From assembly GCA_045638645.1 (NCBI GenBank), contig JAZUBU010000011.1, forward strand, positions 1 to 46,513: a stretch of DNA of 46,513 nucleotides, read 5' to 3'. The notes beneath the pieces were generated by a model. It was not told where the DNA came from and did not search any database. It saw nothing but the letters and a program-made list of their open reading frames with translations. Shown in pieces: positions 26,974 to 35,124 of the stretch. Made by a program: the position numbers and the translations under genes. Source of the stretch: JAGCJX01 sp045638645. Lineage in GTDB: Bacteria; Bacteroidota; Bacteroidia; Bacteroidales; UBA932. Every line of letters begins with the position of its first letter. Positions within the stretch are counted from its first letter, which is position 1.

Positions 26974-28428
26974 CTAAATCCGAATCACGACGGGATCCAC
27001 CCCTTGAAAACGGGGCATGGTGGCACCGACCGGAGCACCGATGTAAGTAGGATCACACACCACATACGTAGAGCCGTCGAAGGAAACGCCACAAGAAACA
27101 TGGTTCGGGTATCCGTACATCACCGTCTTCAGTCCGACGACTTCCTGAACCAGCCAAGAAAAGAGCAACACACGGTCCTTGCAATTGTTGGCACCGTAAT
27201 AGATTGACTCTTCAATGAACAGAGGTTTGCTCCGACCGAACATCTCGTAGTCGGTCTTGTATTCAAACCCCTTTTGAACCAGGGAAAGGATGTAAGCTAC
27301 GGCATCTTCCTTTGAAAGTTGTTGGGCCAACACCTGGTATTTGACATTGCGCAGGAGAATTTTTGCAGTTTCCTCGTTCACCGCTGAGTGATGGTACACG
27401 GGCAGATCCGTTTGGGGATAGTTGTAGAGAAACTCAATCTCTGCCGCATTCACCGGAACTTCCACCTTATCGCCAATGATCTTGGACCACAAAGGCAACT
27501 CAATGTTGCGATAGGTGGACTCATTTCCCAATCGGATCGGCTTGTCAAAAACCAGGCTGATGAGATTGTCTGCATGAGAGAAATCCCGGGTAAATGTATA
27601 CAAAGGTGTCTGCGTACTCAACGCCTTGTACGAAAAGATAAACAGGTCCTGGCCTCCATCCGAAATGTAGGATACCTGATAAATGGGTTCTTTGAAAGGC
27701 AACAAGAGAACCAAATCCTTGCCACTGGATCCCACACGCACCTTAAACTGCAATTGACAGAGCAAAAACATTTGTGTAACCAGACGCTCGTTTTCTTTTC
27801 CATCGGCATAGAGAGCTTCGGTCATTTGCTTTATCAGCATGTACACCGCCCAATCGTTCAGGCAGTTTTGCTCAATAACTGAGCGGAGTCCCTCCACGGT
27901 CGGCATATAATTGGAGGCACAGAGTTGCTTCCAGGCATCCGATACTTCCTTTTCCTTGGCAGAAACATAAGACAACCGCATGCCGGCATCGTAGGGAACC
28001 GCAAGGGACTGACCGTAGAAATTGAAGCGAACCGCTCCTTGTTGCGCATCGTATCCCACTCCGGTCGCCATGGATGCGGAAACCGGTTCCGGACGATAAG
28101 GAGCCTCCAACCAGGAAGAAGTCCCCGGCAAGCCCACGCGTCCTTGAAACGGAGCCGGAGCTTCGGACGGATTGTAATAGGTAGGACGCTCATCCACCGG
28201 CTTCAGCGGACTTTCCTTCCCACGCGAAATATGAAATGCTGCCCAGGCCTGGCTCAAATAATCCGCGAACTCGGCATTTGCCTTGGCCCGCCAATTCTCC
28301 TTTTCTGAATTCCTGTTCTGCAGAAAATCCCGGAAAGCGTCCTCGCGATTCTGCGCCAACAAACTATCAGACAAAGAAAGACCCGACAAGGCAAACAAAA
28401 AGAAGAGCGCTATCAGACTTTTATTCAT
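26974..28428 (-). CDS. Secreted transglutaminase-like protein
   Basis: 484 residues with a signal peptide (MNKSLIALFFLFALSGLSLS, cut near LLAQ). The C-terminal quarter has the layout of the transglutaminase/cysteine-protease-like fold: NNCKDRVLLFSWL (Cys near 416), GYPNHVSCGV (His near 443) and YVVCDPTYIGAPVG (Asp near 459), a plausible Cys-His-Asp triad. The first 350 residues match no domain I recognise. Function unknown; it could be a periplasmic peptidase or a non-catalytic relative. The next gene upstream on the same strand encodes a small lipoprotein, but a terminator separates them. Confidence 0.65.
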   Translation of the reverse strand: MNKSLIALFFLFALSGLSLSDSLLAQNREDAFRDFLQNRNSEKENWRAKANAEFADYLSQAWAAFHISRGKESPLKPVDERPTYYNPSEAPAPFQGRVGLPGTSSWLEAPYRPEPVSASMATGVGYDAQQGAVRFNFYGQSLAVPYDAGMRLSYVSAKEKEVSDAWKQLCASNYMPTVEGLRSVIEQNCLNDWAVYMLIKQMTEALYADGKENERLVTQMFLLCQLQFKVRVGSSGKDLVLLLPFKEPIYQVSYISDGGQDLFIFSYKALSTQTPLYTFTRDFSHADNLISLVFDKPIRLGNESTYRNIELPLWSKIIGDKVEVPVNAAEIEFLYNYPQTDLPVYHHSAVNEETAKILLRNVKYQVLAQQLSKEDAVAYILSLVQKGFEYKTDYEMFGRSKPLFIEESIYYGANNCKDRVLLFSWLVQEVVGLKTVMYGYPNHVSCGVSFDGSTYVVCDPTYIGAPVGATMPRFQGVDPVVIRI

Positions 28429-28450
28429 AGCAATGTATTTTAGAATTTAT

Positions 28451-28484
28451 AAAAAAAGGGATGACCAAAATCTTTGATCATCCC
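28451..28484 (-). terminator. Rho-independent terminator after the lipoprotein gene
   Basis: Stem GGGATGA-T-CAAA with TTTG-G-TCATCCC (one G-T pair) and a 3-base loop, followed on the minus strand by seven T residues. Ends transcription of the lipoprotein gene just before the transglutaminase-like gene. Confidence 0.85.
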
Positions 28485-28502
28485 TGTATGAGTCGGGAAA
28501 GA

Positions 28503-29090
28503 CTATCGGTTCGCTTGTTCAGCTTCCAATTTTTGCATTTCTTCGTCGAAAGTTTTCTTGAACATGAATTCGTCGAAGGCAACAGCAGTTCTTTGATCAG
28601 AGGTGAGGCTCTTCTTCACAGCTTCAACCACTACATTTTTCGGCAATTCCATAGCAGAATAAGCAGTGAATTCACCAGTTGATTTGCTCTTGAACAATTT
28701 GGATTGTTTTTGTACTGAATTATTCAAAGTTTGTTTCGCTGCAGCGATAGCCAATTCTTCGAATGAATTTTCGTAAGCTTTTTCATCTTCCACTTGCACT
28801 TGGTTGGTGTATGATTTGGATACGTTCTTGATCAGAACTTCCATGCTTTGTGCAAATTCTGAACGAGCATTCAAACGAGCGATTTTACCTGCAGTGGGTT
28901 GGTCTCTTGAAGAACCGGTACCTACAAAACGGAAGTAGTCTGCATCAGAAGCCCAGTCAGCGAAGGGAGTGATGATTTCTTCTTGATCTGAATCGTTGGT
29001 TGCGGCCGGAGTCGTTTTTGAACCACATGAAGAAACTGCGAAGGTGAATACGAGGGCAGCCATTACTGCCAAAATGCTTTTCATTTTCAT
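28503..29090 (-). CDS. Small lipoprotein, LPP20-like
   Basis: 195 residues. Lipoprotein signal with lipobox FAVSSC and the acylated Cys at 22. The segment FVGTGSSRDQPTAGKIARLNARSEFAQSM (in pieces around 55-83) has the pattern of LPP20-type lipoproteins: G-x-G, then A-x-x-x-A-x-x-x-A-R with a helical region after it. The remainder is helical with a charged end. No enzymatic motif. Own promoter and terminator, so monocistronic and probably well expressed. Role unknown. Confidence 0.7.
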   Translation of the reverse strand: MKMKSILAVMAALVFTFAVSSCGSKTTPAATNDSDQEEIITPFADWASDADYFRFVGTGSSRDQPTAGKIARLNARSEFAQSMEVLIKNVSKSYTNQVQVEDEKAYENSFEELAIAAAKQTLNNSVQKQSKLFKSKSTGEFTAYSAMELPKNVVVEAVKKSLTSDQRTAVAFDEFMFKKTFDEEMQKLEAEQANR

Positions 29091-29136
29091 AATGTAATGT
29101 TTATTAGTTAAAGTTTATAATTGTCTTACTCTGCTA

Positions 29137-29144
29137 CAAATATA
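29137..29144 (-). promoter_or_regulatory. -7 box of the lipoprotein gene
   Basis: Reads TATATTTG on the minus strand, a full TAnnTTTG match, 46 bases before the ATG. No clear -33 TTTG. Confidence 0.5.
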
Positions 29145-29240
29145 GGGTTTTTATTTCATTTCTGAAGCAGATTCGCACAAAAAATGAGGATGCCTATTTT
29201 TTGTGACACCCCCATTTTTATTTTTTTGATAATTTTTCAA

Positions 29241-30203
29241 TTAAATTTTTCCGTTACTACCCAATACATTCATAATCTTATGAATATAAAGTGCTTTGAG
29301 TTTGTCGCGAGCGGGACCCAAATATTTGCGAGGGTCAAATTCTGCGGGTTGTTCTGCAAAAACCTTGCGGACAGCAGCGGTCATGGCCAGACGTCCGTCG
29401 CTGTCGATGTTGATTTTGCAGACAGCGGAAGCCGCAGCTTTGCGCAATTGTTCTTCCGGAATACCGATGGAATCTTTCAATTGTCCACCATAGTGGTTGA
29501 TTTCTGCAACGATGTCTTGCGGCACAGAAGAAGCTCCGTGCAACACAATCGGGAAGCCGGGGATACGTTTTTCAATTTCAGCCAAGATATCCAAACGGAT
29601 TTCCGGTTTTTGACCGGGTTTAAATTTGAAGGCACCGTGGGAAGTTCCGATGGAAATGGCCAAGGAATCCACACCGGTTTTCTTCACGAAGTCTTCCACT
29701 TCTTCAGGACGGGTGTATGTGTGTTGTTCTGCTTTCACATCATCTTCCACACCTGCGAGGATACCGAGTTCACCTTCTACGGTCACATCGTACTTGTGGG
29801 CATATTCCACTACTTGAGCAGTCAATTCCACATTCTTGTTGTAATCGTGGTGAGAACCGTCGATCATCACGGATGAAAAACCGTACTCGATGCAGGATTT
29901 GCAGAGTTCGAATGAATCACCGTGGTCCAAGTGCAGCACGATCGGAATTTCACATCCCAGTTCACGGGCATATTCAACGGCTCCTTGTGCCATGTAACGC
30001 AACAGCGTTTGGTTGGCATATTTGCGGGCACCGCTGGACACTTGCAAGATCACCGGAGACTTGGTTTCCACACAAGCCGCAACGATGGCTTGCATTTGCT
30101 CCATATTATTAAAGTTGAACGCCGGAATTGCATAACCGCCTTCGACAGCTTTTGCAAACAATTCTCGGGAGTTCACCAGACCTAAATCTTTGTAAGAAAT
30201 CAT
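29241..30203 (-). CDS. fba: Class II fructose-bisphosphate aldolase
   Basis: 320 residues. Zinc-dependent aldolase of glycolysis and gluconeogenesis. Visible hallmarks: HLDHGD (91-96) with the catalytic Asp and first zinc His, the GSHHDYNKNVELT region, VEGELGILAG with a metal-site Glu, GTSHGAFKF and VLHGASSVP (further His ligands and phosphate loop), and a conserved NIDSDGRLA. The closing sequence and length match the class IIb aldolases common in Bacteroidetes. Divergent from gmk. Confidence 0.95.
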   Translation of the reverse strand: MISYKDLGLVNSRELFAKAVEGGYAIPAFNFNNMEQMQAIVAACVETKSPVILQVSSGARKYANQTLLRYMAQGAVEYARELGCEIPIVLHLDHGDSFELCKSCIEYGFSSVMIDGSHHDYNKNVELTAQVVEYAHKYDVTVEGELGILAGVEDDVKAEQHTYTRPEEVEDFVKKTGVDSLAISIGTSHGAFKFKPGQKPEIRLDILAEIEKRIPGFPIVLHGASSVPQDIVAEINHYGGQLKDSIGIPEEQLRKAAASAVCKINIDSDGRLAMTAAVRKVFAEQPAEFDPRKYLGPARDKLKALYIHKIMNVLGSNGKI

Positions 30204-30237
30204 AATACGTAATATTTTACAGGTTGATGACTAGCTA

Positions 30238-30268
30238 TTTCAAAAATCACGCAAATTTGATAATTTTG
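30238..30268 (+). promoter_or_regulatory. Promoter of gmk-nadD
   Basis: TTTC (30238-30241), exactly 19 bases, then TAATTTTG (30261-30268). One mismatch in the -33 element. The ATG of gmk follows 31 bases after the box. Confidence 0.65.
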
Positions 30269-30299
30269 CGCCATATTTCAAAATATTAATCAGCCGCCC

Positions 30300-30881
30300 A
30301 TGGTCCGCCCAGAAACCCAACGAAAAGTCATCATTCTTTCTGCCCCCTCCGGAGCCGGAAAAAGCACCGTTATCAGACATTTGCTGCAAGAATTTCCGCA
30401 ATTGGAATTCTCCATTTCTGCCACCTCCCGACAACCCCGGGGCAATGAACAACACGGCATCGAATACTACTTCTACAAAACCGAGGAATTCGAGAAGATG
30501 ATTCAGGAAGATGCGTTCGTGGAATACGAAGAGGTGTATGCCGGATCGTATTACGGCACCCTTCGCTCTGAACTGGAACGGATCTGGTCCAAAGGCAACA
30601 CCATCATCTTTGACATTGACGTAAAAGGCGGTGTCAACCTCAAAAAACTGTTCAAAGACCAGGCACTGGCTATATTTATAAAGGTACCCTCCATCGATGA
30701 ACTCCGCCAACGGCTCATCAAACGGGCTACGGACACACCGGAAGCCATTGAAAAACGCGTTGCCAAGGCGGAAGAAGAACTCACCTACGAAGAATCCTTT
30801 GACTATACGCTGATCAACGACAACCTGGAAACTGCCTTGAGCCAAGCGGAAACCCTCATCAAGGAATTCATCCAACGATAG
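30300..30881 (+). CDS. gmk: Guanylate kinase
   Basis: 193 residues, usual length. Phosphorylates GMP to GDP. P-loop SAPSGAGKST (14-23), the GMP-binding block FSISATSRQPRGNE, EYYFYKTEEFE, then VEYEEVYAGSYYGT and IFDIDVKGGVNLKK. First gene of a pair with nadD, one base apart. Confidence 0.97.
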   Translation: MVRPETQRKVIILSAPSGAGKSTVIRHLLQEFPQLEFSISATSRQPRGNEQHGIEYYFYKTEEFEKMIQEDAFVEYEEVYAGSYYGTLRSELERIWSKGNTIIFDIDVKGGVNLKKLFKDQALAIFIKVPSIDELRQRLIKRATDTPEAIEKRVAKAEEELTYEESFDYTLINDNLETALSQAETLIKEFIQR

Positions 30882-30882
30882 C

Positions 30883-31482
30883 ATGGCTACCCTGCTCTAT
30901 TTCGGCTCTTTCAACCCGGTACATTATGGTCATTTGTCCATCGTCCAATACCTGTGTTCCCAACCGGAAATTGACGAAGTCCGTCTGGTACTCTCCCCGA
31001 AGAACCCGCTGAAGAAAGCGGAGGACTTGAGCGATGCCTCAGAGCGGCTGAACGGGCTGCAGGCGGCCCTTGACCTAGCGCAACGTCGCCATTTCTTTCC
31101 CGCCGAAAAAAATATCCGGATCTCAACGGTCGAGTTTGACCTGCCCCAACCGTTGTACACCTTAAAAACCCTGCGGCACCTGCAAAACCTGGAACCGGAA
31201 ACAGACTTCATCCTGCTCATCGGGGGCGACAACATCACCTCGCTTGAGAAGTGGTTCCAATATGACCAGCTGTTACAGGAATTCCGTATCTGGGTTTATC
31301 CCCGGCTGGATGTTCCTGCCGAAGAGGCCGCCAGCCGACGGTTAGCGGAACAGTACCAAGCAAAAGAGCTCCGGTTTTTGTCCGAAGCTCCCTTGTTTCC
31401 TATTTCATCTACATCGATTCGAGCGGGGTTGGCGCAACAATGGTCAGGCGCTCTGGACGAGTCGGATGATCCAACGCAATAG
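30883..31482 (+). CDS. nadD: Nicotinate-nucleotide adenylyltransferase, short C-terminus
   Basis: 199 residues. Adenylates nicotinate mononucleotide in NAD synthesis. The nucleotidyltransferase signature GSFNPVHYGH (8-17) is intact, followed by VLSPKNPLKK, LLIGGDNITSLEKW and the ISSTSIR motif (near 175). After this motif most NadD proteins continue with a G-K-x-x-x-Y-x-x-P-x-x-V-x-x-Y-I helix. Here the ending AGLAQQWSGALDESDDPTQ shows none of it, and these last 74 bases overlap the end of the rluA-like gene on the other strand. The active-site residues lie before the change, so activity may remain. Confidence 0.92.
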   Translation: MATLLYFGSFNPVHYGHLSIVQYLCSQPEIDEVRLVLSPKNPLKKAEDLSDASERLNGLQAALDLAQRRHFFPAEKNIRISTVEFDLPQPLYTLKTLRHLQNLEPETDFILLIGGDNITSLEKWFQYDQLLQEFRIWVYPRLDVPAEEAASRRLAEQYQAKELRFLSEAPLFPISSTSIRAGLAQQWSGALDESDDPTQ

Positions 31483-32137
31483 AACGGGCGTGCAAGGAAA
31501 TGCTGCCGTCCGGATTGGAACGGCGTGCCCCGTATTTCAAATCTCCTTTGATCGGACAACCGATGGTGGATAATTGGCACCGGATCTGGTGGTGCCGGCC
31601 CGTCATGAGTTCCACTTCCACCAGGAAATAGCGTTGCGTCGCACGCAACAAGGTATAACGCAACCGGGCCTCCTTCGCCGAAGCTTTCGGACGCGTATAG
31701 GCGTAGGATTTGTTCTGCTTTTCGTTGCGGACCAGGTAATGGGTCAGGAGTGCGGTTTCCGGGACGGGCGCATGCTCCACCAGGGCCCAATAAGTCTTTT
31801 GCACGGTTCCCACTCGAAACGCCTCGTTCAAACGTTCCAAGGCTTTTGATGTTTTGGCAAAAACGGCAATTCCGGTCACCGGCCGGTCCAGGCGATGGGG
31901 AACGCCCATAAACACGCGACCCGGTTTGTGATCCCGCTGTGCCACAAAGGCCTTCAAGGTTTCGCACAAAGGTTCGTCTCCGGTTTTGTCCCCCTGCACA
32001 ATCTCTCCCGAACGTTTGTTCAGGATCAGCAGATGGTTGTCCTCGTACAGAATACGGGCGGCCAGATCCGCAAACTCTTCCTGCGGCAAAGGGCGGTAGC
32101 CCTCAAATGTTTCGGGCTTAGTATTGTTCTTGTTCAT
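31409..32137 (-). CDS. RluA-family pseudouridine synthase
   Basis: About 242 residues from the ATG at 32137 (an alternative ATG at 32152 adds five residues). Catalytic motif HRLDRPVTG with the nucleophilic Asp near 84, followed by the family blocks VQKTYWALV, LMTGRHHQIRCQL and HARSIALDHP. It isomerises uridines in rRNA or tRNA; the S4 domain of RluD is absent, so it is closer to RluA or short RluC-type enzymes. Its start overlaps the end of panB by 20 bases. Its end overlaps nadD by 74 bases, tail to tail. Confidence 0.9.
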   Translation of the reverse strand: MNKNNTKPETFEGYRPLPQEEFADLAARILYEDNHLLILNKRSGEIVQGDKTGDEPLCETLKAFVAQRDHKPGRVFMGVPHRLDRPVTGIAVFAKTSKALERLNEAFRVGTVQKTYWALVEHAPVPETALLTHYLVRNEKQNKSYAYTRPKASAKEARLRYTLLRATQRYFLVEVELMTGRHHQIRCQLSTIGCPIKGDLKYGARRSNPDGSISLHARSIALDHPTRPERLTIVAPTPLESM

Positions 32138-32933
32138 TGGGAAAATCTCCACTCTTCACATCTTCCACATATTGGTGGAAAGCCTTCAGATATTCGTCAC
32201 GCAGGTTGTGGTAACGGCGCAGGAAACGCGGTGAAAATTCGGTATTCAGGCCCAGCATATCGTGCATGACCAATACCTGTCCGTCCACATAACGGCCAGC
32301 GCCAATACCGATTACCGGAATTTTGAGACTTTCGGCCACCCGTTTGCCCAAGGCTGCCGGAATTTTTTCCAGAACCAGAGCAAAGCAACCGGCCTCTTCC
32401 AAAGCGATGGCATCTTCCAACAGCTTGTTGGCCTCTGCTTCATCCTTTGCCCGCACGGAATAAGTACCAAATTTATGGATGGACTGCGGGGTCAGTCCCA
32501 AGTGACCCATCACCGGAATCCCGGCAGACAGGATGCGTTGTACCGACTCCAGTACTTCCGATCCTCCTTCTACCTTTACCGCATCGGCTTCAGACTCTTT
32601 CATGATCCGGATGGCATTGCTCAAAGCCATTTTGGAGTTACCCTGGTAGGTACCGAAAGGCATGTCCACCACCACCAGCGGGTTCTTCACCGCCCGCATG
32701 ACACTTTGGGCATGGTAGATCATCTGGTCAATGGTCATCGGCAAGGTCGTCTCGTGGCCCGCCATCACATTCGCGGCAGAGTCTCCCACCAGAATAATAT
32801 CGATACCTGCCTCGTCCACGATTCTGGCAGAGGTATAATCATAGGCTGTCAACATGGCGATCTTTTCGCCTTTCATCTTCATTGACAACAACTTGCGTGT
32901 CGTCAAAACTCGTCCTTTTCCTTCAACAGACAT
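32118..32933 (-). CDS. panB: 3-methyl-2-oxobutanoate hydroxymethyltransferase
   Basis: About 271 residues from the ATG at 32933; the frame continues eight codons upstream without family match. First committed step of pantothenate synthesis, using methylene-THF. Motifs: AMLTAYDYTSA, GDSAANVMAGHETTLP (metal-binding Asp), VVDMPFGTYQG, AVKVEGG, GHLGLTPQS and IPVIGIGAGRYVDGQVLV. The next gene, rluA-like, overlaps it by 20 bases. Divergent from dnaK. Confidence 0.97.
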   Translation of the reverse strand: MSVEGKGRVLTTRKLLSMKMKGEKIAMLTAYDYTSARIVDEAGIDIILVGDSAANVMAGHETTLPMTIDQMIYHAQSVMRAVKNPLVVVDMPFGTYQGNSKMALSNAIRIMKESEADAVKVEGGSEVLESVQRILSAGIPVMGHLGLTPQSIHKFGTYSVRAKDEAEANKLLEDAIALEEAGCFALVLEKIPAALGKRVAESLKIPVIGIGAGRYVDGQVLVMHDMLGLNTEFSPRFLRRYHNLRDEYLKAFHQYVEDVKSGDFPNEQEQY

Positions 32934-33012
32934 AAGTATTCCTTTAATTAGATACAAAACAATAAAATAATTCTCACTTTACAAAATATGACACCTTGTC
33001 AGTTTTTGTTTT

Positions 33013-33028
33013 TGGCACAACTTTGGTT
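33013..33028 (+). promoter_or_regulatory. Sigma-54-like element upstream of dnaK (tentative)
   Basis: The sequence TGGCACAACTTTGGTT resembles the -24/-12 consensus TGGCAC-N5-TTGC, but the second half reads TTGG and sits one base too close, or TGGT at exact spacing. No TAnnTTTG box is visible between panB and dnaK, unlike most other genes here. About 50 bases before the ATG. Confidence 0.3.
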
Positions 33029-33076
33029 AAAAGAGAGGTCGTAAACAACATTGAAAACAAATAAATTTAAGATATT

Positions 33077-34981
33077 ATGGGAAAAATTATTGGTATTGAC
33101 CTCGGAACCACCAACTCATGCGTGGCCGTTATGGAAGGTAACGAACCTACCGTCATCATCAACAGCGAAGGCAAAAGAACGACTCCCTCCATCGTCGCAT
33201 TCACAGACAACGGAGAACGTAAAATTGGAGATCCGGCAAAACGTCAGGCGATTACAAACCCGAACAAAACCATCTTCTCCATCAAACGTTTCATGGGTGA
33301 AACCTTTGACCAAGTTCACAACGAAGTATCCCGCGTACCGTACAAAGTCGTAAAGGGCGACAACAACACCCCGCGCGTAGACATTGACGGCCGCCTCTAT
33401 ACCCCCCAAGAAATCTCTGCCATGGTGCTTCAAAAAATGAAGAAAACCGCAGAAGAATATCTGGGACAAGAAGTTACCGAAGCCGTTATTACCGTTCCGG
33501 CTTACTTCAGCGACTCACAACGCCAAGCTACCAAAGAAGCCGGTGAAATCGCAGGTCTGAAAGTAAAACGTATCATCAACGAACCGACAGCTGCTGCATT
33601 GGCGTACGGTCTGGACAAGAAAAACAAAGACATGAAAGTGGCTGTGTTTGACTTGGGTGGTGGTACCTTCGATATTTCCATCATGGAATTGGGTGACGGT
33701 GTGTTTGAAGTAAAATCCACCAACGGAGACACCCACCTCGGTGGTGACGACTTCGACCAAGTGATCATTGACTGGCTGGCTGAAGAATTCAAGGCAGAAA
33801 ACGCAGGCATCGACTTGCGCAAAGACGCAATGGCCTTGCAACGCCTGAAAGAAGCGGCTGAAAAAGCAAAAATTGAATTGTCAAGCCAAACCTCAACCGA
33901 AATCAACCTGCCGTACATCATGCCGGTTGACGGTGTTCCGAAACACTTGGTACGCAACCTGACCCGTGCAAAATTCGAACAACTGGCAGACACCCTGATC
34001 CAACGCACCGTTGAACCCTGCCGCAAAGCCTTGCAAGATGCTGGTTTGAAAGCTTCTGAAATTGACGAAGTTTTGTTGGTAGGTGGTTCAACCCGTATTC
34101 CTGCGATCCAACAAATCGTAGAAAAATTCTTCGGAAAAGCTCCGAACCGCGGTGTGAACCCGGACGAAGTAGTGGCCATCGGTGCTGCTGTTCAAGGCGG
34201 TGTATTGGCCGGCGAAGTGAAAGACGTTCTTTTGTTGGACGTAACTCCGCTGTCATTGGGTATTGAAACCTTAGGTGGCGTGATGACCAAACTGATTGAT
34301 GCCAACACCACCATCCCGACCCGCAAATCGGAAGTTTTCAGTACAGCTTCTGACAACCAACCGTCGGTAGAAATCCATGTATTGCAAGGAGAACGCTCCA
34401 TGGCTCGTGACAACAAGACCATCGGTCGCTTCCACTTGGACGGCATCACCCCGGCTCCCCGTGGAATCCCTCAAATCGAAGTAACCTTCGACATCGACGC
34501 GAACGGTATCTTGAACGTGACTGCAAAAGACAAGGCTACCGGTAAAGAACAAAAGATCCGCATCGAAGCTTCTTCCGGTTTGAGCGACGACGAAATCAAA
34601 CGCATGCGCGACGAAGCGAAAGCCAACGAAGCTGCCGACAAAGCAGAAAAAGAACGCATCGACAAGATCAACGCAGCTGACGCGATGATTTTCCAAAGCG
34701 AAAAGAACCTGAAAGAATACGGTGACAAGATCCCCGCTGACAAGAAAGGTGCAATCGAAACTGCTTTGGGACAACTCAAAGAAGCCCACAAGTCTCAAAA
34801 CATCGCAGACATTGAACGTGCAACCGAAGCGTTGAACAACGCATGGCACGCAGCTTCTGAAGACATGGCCAAAGCGGCTCAAGCAGAACAACAAGCAGGC
34901 CCTCAAGCCGGTCCCCAAGGTAACCCGACCGACAACAAAGACGGCGAAGTAACCGATGTGGATTTCGAAGAAGTAAAATAA
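33077..34981 (+). CDS. dnaK: Chaperone protein DnaK (Hsp70)
   Basis: 634 residues. ATPase domain with IGIDLGTTNSCVAVMEG at the N-terminus, FDLGGGTFDISI (near 190), VLLVGGSTRIPAIQ (near 335), the interdomain linker region DVLLLDVTPLSLGIET (near 385), the substrate-binding domain, a helical lid and a Gln/Gly-rich tail ending in DVDFEEVK. Works with GrpE and DnaJ. Codon use is strongly biased, as expected for a highly expressed gene. Monocistronic, followed by a terminator. Confidence 0.98.
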   Translation: MGKIIGIDLGTTNSCVAVMEGNEPTVIINSEGKRTTPSIVAFTDNGERKIGDPAKRQAITNPNKTIFSIKRFMGETFDQVHNEVSRVPYKVVKGDNNTPRVDIDGRLYTPQEISAMVLQKMKKTAEEYLGQEVTEAVITVPAYFSDSQRQATKEAGEIAGLKVKRIINEPTAAALAYGLDKKNKDMKVAVFDLGGGTFDISIMELGDGVFEVKSTNGDTHLGGDDFDQVIIDWLAEEFKAENAGIDLRKDAMALQRLKEAAEKAKIELSSQTSTEINLPYIMPVDGVPKHLVRNLTRAKFEQLADTLIQRTVEPCRKALQDAGLKASEIDEVLLVGGSTRIPAIQQIVEKFFGKAPNRGVNPDEVVAIGAAVQGGVLAGEVKDVLLLDVTPLSLGIETLGGVMTKLIDANTTIPTRKSEVFSTASDNQPSVEIHVLQGERSMARDNKTIGRFHLDGITPAPRGIPQIEVTFDIDANGILNVTAKDKATGKEQKIRIEASSGLSDDEIKRMRDEAKANEAADKAEKERIDKINAADAMIFQSEKNLKEYGDKIPADKKGAIETALGQLKEAHKSQNIADIERATEALNNAWHAASEDMAKAAQAEQQAGPQAGPQGNPTDNKDGEVTDVDFEEVK

Positions 34982-35005
34982 TCCTACTCCTTATTAAAAC
35001 GAGGC

Positions 35006-35038
35006 AAGAGCTCTGGACACAATTCCAGGGCTCTTTTC
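35006..35038 (+). terminator. Rho-independent terminator after dnaK
   Basis: A 12-base stem AAGAGCTCTGGA/TCCAGGGCTCTT with one T-G pair and a 6-base loop, ending in four T residues. Starts 24 bases after the dnaK stop. Confidence 0.8.
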
Positions 35039-35089
35039 GTATGCCATCCGAATTTGTTAAAAATTATACATGTTTTATCATTTTTACAC

Positions 35090-35097
35090 TATATTTG
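35090..35097 (+). promoter_or_regulatory. -7 box of the BACON lipoprotein gene
   Basis: Reads TATATTTG, a full TAnnTTTG match, 27 bases before the ATG. No -33 TTTG at the usual distance. Confidence 0.5.
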
Positions 35098-35124
35098 CCG
35101 AAATTTTAACAAAGAATCGTACTT

